Notes: generated by a model not told the origin, from the letters alone. Counted from the first letter of the stretch, positions 7,738 to 12,971 are shown. The stretch is 13,613 bases of DNA from Candidatus Pelagibacter sp. TMED106 (GCA_002170275.2 NHFH02000008.1:22480-36092); one strand, 5' to 3'. Numbers and translations are program-made.

Positions 7738-7757
7738 CAGTTTAGAATAATTTTAAT
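7710..7757. promoter_or_regulatory. Paired inverted Irr-box-like operators at the rubrerythrin promoter
   Basis: A perfect 12-bp inverted repeat, AATTATTCTAAA (7715-7726) and TTTAGAATAATT (7741-7752), flanks a 14-bp spacer containing the -35 hexamer. Each arm is also the core of a 17-bp pseudo-palindrome of the form TTTAGAAT-A-ATTCTAAA with two mismatches in the outer half (7710-7726 read on the minus strand, and 7741-7757 on the plus strand). Their centres are 31 bp apart, about three helical turns. As I recall, the alphaproteobacterial iron control element bound by Irr resembles TTTAGAA-N3-TTCTAAA. One site covers the spacer and -10 and the other sits just upstream of the -35, so binding should repress. 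The irr gene is the immediate neighbour. Confidence 0.6.
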
Positions 7758-7786
7758 GTATCAGTTAAGCTATTGAAATAATTAAA

Positions 7787-8215
7787 TTAATTTTGAGTTT
7801 GATTATCAGTTGCAACCTTAATCATAACCTCTACAGACTTTATTTTTTTTCCTGTAATATTATTTTTTATATTTATAGAATCAATTTCTTCATTTCCACA
7901 ATCAATTAATTCATTTGTATCTTCATCAAAAAAATGATGATGCTGAGTAGTGTTAGTGTCAAAATAACTTTTATCACTATTCACCAAAATTTCTTTGAGA
8001 TAACCTTTTTTTTTAAAAGCATGAACTGTATTATAAACTGTAGCTAATGAAATTTTTTCACTTAACTTTGCTTCTATGATTTTAACAAGATCATTTATAG
8101 TAAAGTGAAAAGTATGCTCAGTTGAAAATAACGCCTCACAAATTTTTAGCCTTTGTTTGGTTGGTCTAAGTCCCGATTTTCTTAGTTTTTCAATATAAAT
8201 ATTTGTATTAATCAT
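7787..8215 (-). CDS. irr: Irr-type Fur-family iron response regulator
   Basis: 142-aa Fur-superfamily transcription factor. The N-terminal winged helix shows LRKSGLRPTKQRLKICEALF (11-30) and the recognition segment ISLATVYNTVHAFKKKGYLKE (55-75, split at SLATVYNTVHAF). The dimerisation part has KSYFDTNTTQHHHFFDEDT (82-100), whose HHH triplet (92-94) and YFDTNT are characteristic of Irr rather than Fur. The CxxC zinc cysteines typical of Fur/PerR are absent (only C26 and C106), also as in Irr. There is no N-terminal heme-regulatory Cys-Pro motif, as in many Irr proteins outside Bradyrhizobium. Irr senses iron through heme status and represses iron-consuming genes when iron is low. Divergent linkage to fabA-fabB is common in alphaproteobacteria. 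A pseudo-palindrome 5 bp upstream of the start suggests autoregulation. Confidence 0.85.
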   Translation of the reverse strand: MINTNIYIEKLRKSGLRPTKQRLKICEALFSTEHTFHFTINDLVKIIEAKLSEKISLATVYNTVHAFKKKGYLKEILVNSDKSYFDTNTTQHHHFFDEDTNELIDCGNEEIDSINIKNNITGKKIKSVEVMIKVATDNQTQN

Positions 8216-8220
8216 TATTC

Positions 8221-8237
8221 TTTATAACAGTTCTAAA
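8221..8237. promoter_or_regulatory. Irr-box-like operator in the irr/fabA divergent region
   Basis: TTTATAAC-A-GTTCTAAA is a 17-bp pseudo-palindrome whose half-sites agree at 7 of 8 positions and which closely resembles the recalled Irr box TTTAGAAC-N-GTTCTAAA. It lies 5 bp before the irr start and 51 bp before fabA. A symmetric ATTATAAT at 8248-8255 could serve as a -10 for either strand. The position fits autoregulation of irr. Confidence 0.55.
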
Positions 8238-8273
8238 CTATTTCTATATTATAATTGACATAAATCAAGTAAT

Positions 8274-8278
8274 AAGGA
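8274..8278 (+). promoter_or_regulatory. Ribosome binding site of fabA
   Basis: AAGGA lies 10 nt upstream of the fabA ATG at 8289 and supports that start. Confidence 0.6.
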
Positions 8279-8288
8279 TGCTAAATCT

Positions 8289-8789
8289 ATGAAAAAAAAC
8301 TCATTTACATATGAGGATTTAATTAGTTGCGGAAATGGGGACCTTTTTGGACCTGGAAATGCAAGATTACCTCTTCCTCCCATGCTTATGTTTGATAGAA
8401 TAACTGACATAAATGATAATGGAGGTGCTTTTAAAAAAGGCTCTATAAAAGCTGAACTAGACATTAAAGATAACTTATGGTTTTTTGATTGTCATTTTAA
8501 AGGAGATCCGGTTATGCCTGGTTGTCTTGGATTGGATGCGATGTGGCAATTAGTAGGATTTTATCTTGGATGGATAGGTAATCCAGGTAAGGGTAGGGCC
8601 TTGGGAGTAAGTACAGTAAAATTTACAGGAGAAGTTTTGAAAAATGTAAAAAAAGCAATTTATGTAATAGATATGAAAAAGATTATGTCACCTGGAGGAA
8701 CCTCAGTTGGATTAGCTAATGGGGTGTTGTTCGCTGATGAAAAAAAAATATATTCAGCTGAAAATTTAAAAGTAGGATTATTTAAGTAA
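8289..8789 (+). CDS. fabA: 3-hydroxydecanoyl-ACP dehydratase/isomerase FabA
   Basis: Cytosolic dehydratase of type II fatty acid synthesis that also isomerises trans-2- to cis-3-decenoyl-ACP, the branch point to unsaturated fatty acids. 166 aa, near the usual 170. Catalytic His69 is in FFDCHFKGDPVMPGCLG and Asp83 in GLDAMWQ, equivalent to His70/Asp84 of the E. coli enzyme; PPMLMFDRI (30-38) is another family marker, and the long FabA-type segment (rather than FabZ) agrees with the isomerase. The stop overlaps the fabB start by 1 nt (TAATG). It is divergent from irr, the known alphaproteobacterial arrangement. Confidence 0.97.
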   Translation: MKKNSFTYEDLISCGNGDLFGPGNARLPLPPMLMFDRITDINDNGGAFKKGSIKAELDIKDNLWFFDCHFKGDPVMPGCLGLDAMWQLVGFYLGWIGNPGKGRALGVSTVKFTGEVLKNVKKAIYVIDMKKIMSPGGTSVGLANGVLFADEKKIYSAENLKVGLFK

Positions 8790-10000
8790 TGAAAAGAGTG
8801 GTAATCACAGGTTTAGGAATAGTATCTTGTTTAGGTAATAATCAAAATGAAGTTTATCAATCTCTTTTGAACTCAAAATCTGGAATATCTTTTGCAGAAG
8901 AATATAAAGAACATAATTTAAAAAGTCATATTCATGGAAAACCAAATATAAAACTTGAAGATCATGTTGATAGAAAAACAATAAGATTCATGGGTTCTGG
9001 TTCTGCTTATAATTACATAGCTATGAAAGAAGCTATTATTGACTCTGGATTAGAAGAAAAAGAAGTTAGTAATTTTAAATCTGGTATTGTCATGGGTTCA
9101 GGAGGACCTTCAATTGAAAATGTTATATTAGCTGCGGACAAAACAAGAGCAAAAACCCCAAAATTAATGGGTCCTTTTATTGTTCCAAGAACAATGGGGA
9201 GTACTGCATCTGCAACGCTAGCTGTACCTTTTAAAATAAAAGGAGTTAACTATACAATGAGTTCAGCTTGTGCAACAAGTGGACATTGTATTGGAAATGC
9301 GATGGAATTAATACAAATGGGTAAACAAGAAGTAATGTTTGCAGGAGGCAGTGAAGAAATACACTGGGCTATGACAGCAATGTTTGATGCTATGACTGCA
9401 TTATCCTCTAAGTATAACGAAACTCCAGAAAAAGCTTCAAGAGCTTATGATAAAACTAGAGATGGTTTTGTTATTGCTGGTGGTGGAGGTGTTTTAGTTC
9501 TTGAAGAATATGAACATGCAAAAGCTAGAGGTGCTAAAATTTACGCAGAATTAACTGGTTATGGCGCTACCTCTGATGGATATGATATGGTAGCTCCCTC
9601 AGGCGAAGGAGCTGTAAGGTGTATGAAAATGGCAATAGCTACAAGTAAAAACAAAATTGATTATATTAATACTCACGGAACGTCTACTCCAGTTGGAGAT
9701 ATTACAGAATTAAATGCTGTCAAAGAAACCTTTGGAGCTGATATCCCAAAAATTAGTTCAACAAAATCTTTATCTGGACATCCGTTAGGAGCGGCCTCAG
9801 TGCATGAAGCAATCTATAGTTTAATTATGATGAAAAATGATTTCATAGCAGGGTCTGCAAATATAAATGAAATGGATGAAGATGCTAAAAAATTTCCGAT
9901 AGTTGCTAAAACAGAAACTGGAGTAACTTTAAACACAGTAATGTCTAATAGTTTTGGATTTGGTGGAACCAATGCAGCTTTAATTTTTGAAAAGGTTTAG
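8789..10000 (+). CDS. fabB: Beta-ketoacyl-ACP synthase I FabB
   Basis: Condensing enzyme that elongates cis-3-decenoyl-ACP made by FabA and is needed for unsaturated fatty acids. 403 aa, normal length. The thiolase-fold catalytic set is present: Cys161 in SSACATSGH, His296 in NTHGTSTPVGD, Lys326 in STKSLSGH and His331. The C-terminal NSFGFGGTNA (387-396) is the ketosynthase signature. Pairing with fabA makes the FabB subtype more likely than FabF. Only 2 nt separate it from fabI. Confidence 0.96.
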   Translation: MKRVVITGLGIVSCLGNNQNEVYQSLLNSKSGISFAEEYKEHNLKSHIHGKPNIKLEDHVDRKTIRFMGSGSAYNYIAMKEAIIDSGLEEKEVSNFKSGIVMGSGGPSIENVILAADKTRAKTPKLMGPFIVPRTMGSTASATLAVPFKIKGVNYTMSSACATSGHCIGNAMELIQMGKQEVMFAGGSEEIHWAMTAMFDAMTALSSKYNETPEKASRAYDKTRDGFVIAGGGGVLVLEEYEHAKARGAKIYAELTGYGATSDGYDMVAPSGEGAVRCMKMAIATSKNKIDYINTHGTSTPVGDITELNAVKETFGADIPKISSTKSLSGHPLGAASVHEAIYSLIMMKNDFIAGSANINEMDEDAKKFPIVAKTETGVTLNTVMSNSFGFGGTNAALIFEKV

Positions 10001-10002
10001 TC

Positions 10003-10788
10003 ATGAGTTTGATGAAAGGTAAAAAAGGATTAATCATGGGCGTTGCTAATGAAAGATCAATTGCTTGGGGTATTTCACAAAAACTTTCTGAAGCTGGGGC
10101 CGAACTTGCATTTACATATTTAGGTGATGCTCTTAAAAAAAGAGTTATTCCTTTAGCAGAAAAATTAAATTCAAAAGTTACATTTAGCTGCGATGTTGAA
10201 AAAAAAGAAGATATAACAAAATTATTTGAAGATATTAAATCTCAATGGGGTGAAATTGATTTTGTAGTTCATGCAATTGCATTCTCAGATAAATCAGAAC
10301 TATCAGGTGAATATCTAAACACTACAAGAGAAAATTTTTTAAGAAGTATGTTAATTTCTTGCTTCTCTTTTACTGAAGTTGCCAAAGAAGCATCTAAAAT
10401 AATAAAAAAAGGTGGAAGTTTAATCACCTTAAGTTATGAAGCGAATAAAGCCATTCCTAATTATAATGTAATGGGTGTGTGTAAGGCAGCATTAGAATCT
10501 AGTGTTAAGTACTTAGCTAGAGATTTGGGAGCTAAAGGCATGAGAGTAAATGCTATTAGCGCAGGACCTATTAAAACATTGGCTGCATCTGCAATTGGAG
10601 ATGCAAAATTCTTATACAAATGGAATGAAGACCATTCCTTACTAAAAAGAAACGTAGATATTAATGATGTTGGAAATTCTGCATTATATCTATTAAGCGA
10701 CCTCGCAAATGGTGTTACAGGTGAAATTCACTACGTAGACGCTGGATATAACAAGGTTGGAATGCCAGATCCTAAAAATATTTCTTAA
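10003..10788 (+). CDS. fabI: Enoyl-ACP reductase FabI (NADH-type)
   Basis: Short-chain-dehydrogenase-fold enoyl-ACP reductase, the last step of each elongation cycle. 261 aa. The cofactor region reads GVANERSIAWGI (13-24) and the catalytic pair is Tyr154 and Lys161 in YNVMGVCK, with the additional family Tyr145 in SYEANKA. The substrate loop is GPIKTLAASAIGDAKF near 187-203. At the position of E. coli Gly93, which contacts triclosan, this protein has Ala93 (HAIAFSDK). It closes the fabA-fabB-fabI operon; a tiny ORF follows after 4 nt. Confidence 0.96.
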   Translation: MSLMKGKKGLIMGVANERSIAWGISQKLSEAGAELAFTYLGDALKKRVIPLAEKLNSKVTFSCDVEKKEDITKLFEDIKSQWGEIDFVVHAIAFSDKSELSGEYLNTTRENFLRSMLISCFSFTEVAKEASKIIKKGGSLITLSYEANKAIPNYNVMGVCKAALESSVKYLARDLGAKGMRVNAISAGPIKTLAASAIGDAKFLYKWNEDHSLLKRNVDINDVGNSALYLLSDLANGVTGEIHYVDAGYNKVGMPDPKNIS

Positions 10789-10792
10789 TATA

Positions 10793-10933
10793 ATGTCTAA
10801 AAGATATAGTGGTAAATCATTCAAGGATGCAAGTGTAATGAAAAAGCCTAAATTATCCTTAAAAGAAAAAAGAAAAATTAAAAAAGAGAAAAAAAAAATA
10901 AATAAGGGACTTTCTGTTGCCAGGTACCACTAG
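10793..10933 (+). CDS. Small Lys-rich ORF, 46 aa, hypothetical
   Basis: ATG at 10793, 4 nt after the fabI stop, opens a 46-codon frame to TAG at 10931-10933. The product begins MSKRYSGKSFKDASV, then has a very basic segment (KKPKLSLKEKRKIKKEKKK) and ends KGLSVARYH. About 40% of residues are Lys or Arg. No hydrophobic helix or cysteine is present. The position in the fab operon suggests co-transcription. Its last nine codons coincide with the first copy of the 25-nt hairpin element (10906-10930), so the C-terminus may be a by-product of that element rather than ancestral coding sequence. I do not recognise the protein; a small RNA- or ribosome-associated basic protein is possible, as is a spurious A-rich frame. 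Confidence 0.45.
   Translation: MSKRYSGKSFKDASVMKKPKLSLKEKRKIKKEKKKINKGLSVARYH
10906..10930 (+). repeat. 25-nt hairpin repeat, copy 1 (degenerate)
   Basis: Core TTCTGTTGCCAGGT at 10912-10925 is identical in all three copies. The flanks here are GGGACT and ACCAC, so the stem is weak, with an internal mismatch. It lies downstream of fabI, overlapping the end of the small Lys-rich ORF, in the same orientation as the other copies. Confidence 0.8.
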
Positions 10934-10948
10934 TGTGTCAAAATTCAT

Positions 10949-10972
10949 ACTATTTAATTTCATTTAAATAGT
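10949..10972 (+). other. AT-rich inverted repeat upstream of the cupredoxin gene
   Basis: A perfect 9-bp dyad, ACTATTTAA and TTAAATAGT, around the 6-nt loop TTTCAT, ends 12 nt before the cupredoxin ATG and is followed by TTTAATTT. It could be an operator for the cupredoxin gene or a weak terminator for the fab operon. The remainder of 10934-10984 shows no convincing promoter. Confidence 0.5.
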
Positions 10973-10984
10973 TTTAATTTATGT

Positions 10985-11482
10985 ATGAAAAAAATTATAC
11001 TATTATTAGTTTTAATACCAAATATCTCTTTTAGCGGTACTATGAGTATGATTGGTGAAAAAGGAGATCCAACTAAAGTTTCTAAAGTTATCGAAGTTAG
11101 AATGTATGACAATTATTATGAGCCAAGTAAATTTGAAATAAAGAAAAACCAAACTATAAAGTTTATTGTTCATAATCATGGAAAACTAGTTCATGAATTT
11201 AATATTGCTACTAAAGCAATGCACCTGAAACACCAACCAGAAATGATGAAAATGTTAGAAAATGGAATATTATTAGTTGATAAAATTGATAAAAAAAAAA
11301 TGAAAGAATTATCAAAAAAAGATCATTCAATGAGTCATTCTCATTCTAATAGCGTGTTGTTAGAACCAAACCAGAGTGCTGAATTTACTTGGAAATTTAA
11401 TACTAATGCTGATCTCGAGGTAGCTTGTAACGTTCCTGGACATTACCAAGTTGGCATGATCGCAGCAGTTAATTTAGATTAA
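10985..11482 (+). CDS. Secreted cupredoxin with His/Met-rich insert
   Basis: 165-aa exported blue-copper-type protein. A Sec signal peptide (MKKIILLLVLIPNISFS, predicted cut near residue 17) precedes a cupredoxin domain. Type 1 copper ligands can be assigned to His70 in KLVHEFNI and to Cys148, His153 and Met158 in ACNVPGHYQVGM. Between the first ligand and the Cys strand lies an insert of about 50 residues (77-125) rich in Met and His, including KAMHLKHQPEMMKM and HSMSHSHS, of the sort that binds Cu(I)/Cu(II). This resembles periplasmic copper-tolerance cupredoxins (CopI-like) more than plain azurin or plastocyanin electron carriers; the resemblance is from memory. It is followed after 13 nt by the DUF4396 gene. 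Confidence 0.85.
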   Translation: MKKIILLLVLIPNISFSGTMSMIGEKGDPTKVSKVIEVRMYDNYYEPSKFEIKKNQTIKFIVHNHGKLVHEFNIATKAMHLKHQPEMMKMLENGILLVDKIDKKKMKELSKKDHSMSHSHSNSVLLEPNQSAEFTWKFNTNADLEVACNVPGHYQVGMIAAVNLD

Positions 11483-11495
11483 AGTTTTTTTAACT

Positions 11496-11939
11496 ATGAG
11501 TTCTGAAACCATTGAATTTAATTGGAATTGTAAACATACTTGGAAAAGAAGCTCCAAAAATACCGCTTGGTGTCTGCTAGGCTGTGCAATAGGGGACTTT
11601 GGAACAATATTATTTTTTCAAATTACAAAAATACCATTTCCAGTTTTAACTATAATGACACTTGCAATTATTAATGGTTTGATAACGAGTATTATTTTAG
11701 AAACTATAATTTTATTAAGACAAAATTTTAAATTTTCTAATGCTTTAAAAACAGCATTGGGAATGAGCTTTATCTCTATGATCAGTATGGAAGTTGCAAT
11801 GAATTTAACTGATTATCTACTTACTGGTGGTGCAATACTTACATGGTGGGTAGTACCAATTATGCTAGTAGTAGGTTTTTTAATACCATGGCCTTATAAT
11901 TATTTTAGATTAAAGAAATATAGTATTAGCTGCCACTAA
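11496..11939 (+). CDS. DUF4396 family membrane protein
   Basis: 147-aa inner-membrane protein with about four transmembrane helices (near 25-43, 50-74, 84-108 and 115-132). The N-terminal TAWCLLGCAIGD (23-34), the central SFISMISMEVAMNLTDY (91-107) and the end WWVVP ... GFLIPWPYNYFRLKKY match the DUF4396 pattern as I know it. Polar residues inside the helices (Cys26, Cys30, Asp34, Met98, Glu99, Met102, Asp106) could bind metal, but this is inference. Function is not established. Adjacency to the Met/His-rich cupredoxin points to copper handling in the envelope. Likely co-transcribed with the cupredoxin gene. Confidence 0.75.
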   Translation: MSSETIEFNWNCKHTWKRSSKNTAWCLLGCAIGDFGTILFFQITKIPFPVLTIMTLAIINGLITSIILETIILLRQNFKFSNALKTALGMSFISMISMEVAMNLTDYLLTGGAILTWWVVPIMLVVGFLIPWPYNYFRLKKYSISCH

Positions 11940-11953
11940 ATATTTAATTAAAA

Positions 11954-11978
11954 GGGACGTTCTGTTGCCAGGTGCCCC
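11954..11978 (+). repeat. 25-nt hairpin repeat, copy 2
   Basis: GGGACG + core TTCTGTTGCCAGGT (11960-11973) + GCCCC. Ends pair with a single A-C mismatch, then G-U and U-G wobbles continue the stem on the plus-strand RNA. It begins 14 nt after the DUF4396 stop. No U-tract follows (GAACTTTG), so it is not a canonical intrinsic terminator. Confidence 0.85.
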
Positions 11979-12028
11979 GAACTTTGTACCATTATTAGCG
12001 AATAATTTGAATTGAAAAATGAGATTTT

Positions 12029-12058
12029 GCACTCTAAGTGCGGATATAGTGCGGACAG
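12029..12058 (+). repeat. 11-bp tandem motif cluster 1 with a small hairpin
   Basis: Two adjacent 11-bp units, AGTGCGGATAT (12037-12047) and AGTGCGGACAG (12048-12058), differ only in the last four positions. The first four bases of unit 1 plus the next base also form the 3' arm of a 5-bp stem, GCACT-CTA-AGTGC (12029-12041). A T7 tract follows. This lies in the 143-nt gap (11940-12082) before the multi-pass membrane protein gene; apart from this cluster and the 25-nt repeat I see nothing else there. Confidence 0.7.
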
Positions 12059-12082
12059 TTTTTTTGTGATAAAGTTGACAAT

Positions 12083-12706
12083 ATGGATCACGGACTTGGT
12101 CAATTTATACCTTTAATATTAATTATTATAGTTGCTATCTATTTCTTAAAAAAAAGAAAATCACAGAAGTTAGATGAAAATATGTTTCCAGATAAAAAGA
12201 AACAAATATGGATAAAAATTTTAATAAGTATTTTGGCTTTTGGAATAACTGGTGCAATTTTAAATAGTCAAAACATCAAAGAAGAGGGCTTATTACAATT
12301 TCTACCTTTGATTATTGGATTTTCAACTTATTGGTTTTTGAGCAAGAAAGGGAATTTTTTAAAAGAAATTTTTAATAAGACGACAAATGAACAAAATGCA
12401 TACAAGGCTGGTAAATTATTAAGCAACATAAATTATAAATCTCCAAAAACAGTTTATTACGTTGCAGGTATTGCTATCTTTTTTGCTGCAGTATCTTTTT
12501 TTAATAGAACTCGAGCTTACGATACTGCTGGAACAATGATTGTTATACTCACAGTTCTTTGGGTAATTTTTTTAGCAGTAATATCTTTACCAATGTTTAA
12601 AGATAGTCTTGGAGGAAGAGATGGTCAAAGTAGAGGCGTTATGGTAGGATGGGTAGTATGGGCTATAATAATTGGTATGTTAGGTCAATGCAGTATTAAT
12701 TTATGA
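12083..12706 (+). CDS. Multi-pass membrane protein, unknown function
   Basis: 207 aa, about six hydrophobic helices: near 8-22 (FIPLILIIIVAIYFL), 43-60, 69-86, 122-140, 148-169 and 186-202. The first helix is followed by the strongly basic KKRKSQK, placing that loop in the cytosol. The middle, about 90-120, is hydrophilic (KEIFNKTTNEQNAYKAGK). The C-terminal third has SLGGRDGQSRGVMVGW, which may be a conserved loop. I do not recognise the family. No Shine-Dalgarno is evident, and TTGACA just before the ATG is too close to be its -35. The stop overlaps the next small ORF (ATGA). The gene pair is bracketed by both repeat families. Confidence 0.75.
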   Translation: MDHGLGQFIPLILIIIVAIYFLKKRKSQKLDENMFPDKKKQIWIKILISILAFGITGAILNSQNIKEEGLLQFLPLIIGFSTYWFLSKKGNFLKEIFNKTTNEQNAYKAGKLLSNINYKSPKTVYYVAGIAIFFAAVSFFNRTRAYDTAGTMIVILTVLWVIFLAVISLPMFKDSLGGRDGQSRGVMVGWVVWAIIIGMLGQCSINL

Positions 12707-12876
12707 AAACTTTTGAAAAAATTTTTAGAGGAAAAATATCATATAAAAGAATTGATAAGTATGTTGATTTAGTTCGCAGAACTTTAGACTCAGATGATGA
12801 GATGCAAATTGAATTTGATATTCAGGATGACTATCAACATATTAAAATTGCAGTATTTGACAGAGTGCTACATTAG
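12703..12876 (+). CDS. Small coupled ORF, 57 aa, hypothetical
   Basis: ATG at 12703 overlaps the stop of the upstream membrane protein gene (ATGA), the typical junction of translationally coupled genes in this window, and reads to TAG at 12874-12876. The product starts MKTFEKIFRGKISYKRIDKY, is mixed in charge, then carries an acidic block (DSDDEMQIEFDIQDDY, 29-44) and ends VFDRVLH. It has no membrane helix or cysteine. Codon use looks like its neighbours, not like random A-rich sequence. I do not recognise it. Its last codons overlap the first, degenerate unit of the downstream 11-bp repeat cluster, so the original C-terminus may have been different. Confidence 0.6.
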   Translation: MKTFEKIFRGKISYKRIDKYVDLVRRTLDSDDEMQIEFDIQDDYQHIKIAVFDRVLH

Positions 12877-12896
12877 TGCGGACACAGAGCGGATAG
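12864..12896 (+). repeat. 11-bp tandem motif cluster 2
   Basis: Three successive 11-bp units: AGTGCTACATT (12864-12874, degenerate), AGTGCGGACAC (12875-12885) and AGAGCGGATAG (12886-12896). These match the units of cluster 1 about 0.8 kb upstream and are in the same orientation. The cluster overlaps the stop codon of the 57-residue ORF. The rest of the gap up to the next hairpin repeat (12897-12940) is plain AT-rich sequence. Confidence 0.7.
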
Positions 12897-12940
12897 ATTA
12901 AAATTTAACTAAATAACTATTGATAAATATAAGATGCTAA

Positions 12941-12965
12941 GGGGCGTTCTGTTGCCAGGTGCCCC
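12941..12965 (+). repeat. 25-nt hairpin repeat, copy 3 (best stem)
   Basis: GGGGCG + core TTCTGTTGCCAGGT (12947-12960) + GCCCC. The ends form a perfect 5-bp GGGGC/GCCCC stem that G-U and U-G wobbles extend on the plus-strand RNA; on the minus strand the same positions would be C-A mismatches. The element sits between the convergent 57-residue ORF and pnp, 6 nt from the pnp stop, and could act at the 3' end of either transcript, with structure favouring the plus strand. It is followed by ATAATTTTATT, mildly U-rich. Confidence 0.85.
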
Positions 12966-12971
12966 ATAATT

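Noticed and set aside
8255..8286. TTGACA (8255-8260) with ATGCTA as a promoter for fabA
   Set aside because: The -10 would sit almost on the fabA start, inside or after its AAGGA ribosome binding site, leaving no leader.
10934..10945. Possible 11-mer unit (AGTGTGTCA) after hairpin copy 1
   Set aside because: Too degenerate compared with AGTGCGGACA and single; cannot be distinguished from chance.
11952..12008. Peptide reading KGRSVARCPELC through hairpin copy 2 (and a similar one at copy 3)
   Set aside because: In-frame stop codons directly precede both (TAA at 11949-11951 and at 12930-12932) and there is no start codon, so the conserved core is not translated there; conservation is better explained at RNA or DNA level.
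12029..12066. Intrinsic terminator formed by GCACT-CTA-AGTGC and the later T7 tract
   Set aside because: The T tract starts about 18 nt after the short stem, too far for a canonical terminator.
12075..12080. TTGACA as a -35 for the membrane protein gene at 12083
   Set aside because: It ends 2 nt before the start codon, so any transcript would begin inside the gene.
10906..12965. Integron attC sites or a CRISPR array
   Set aside because: The 25-nt copies lack the attC GTTRRRY/RYYYAAC boxes, no integrase is present, and spacing of about 1 kb with genes between is unlike CRISPR.
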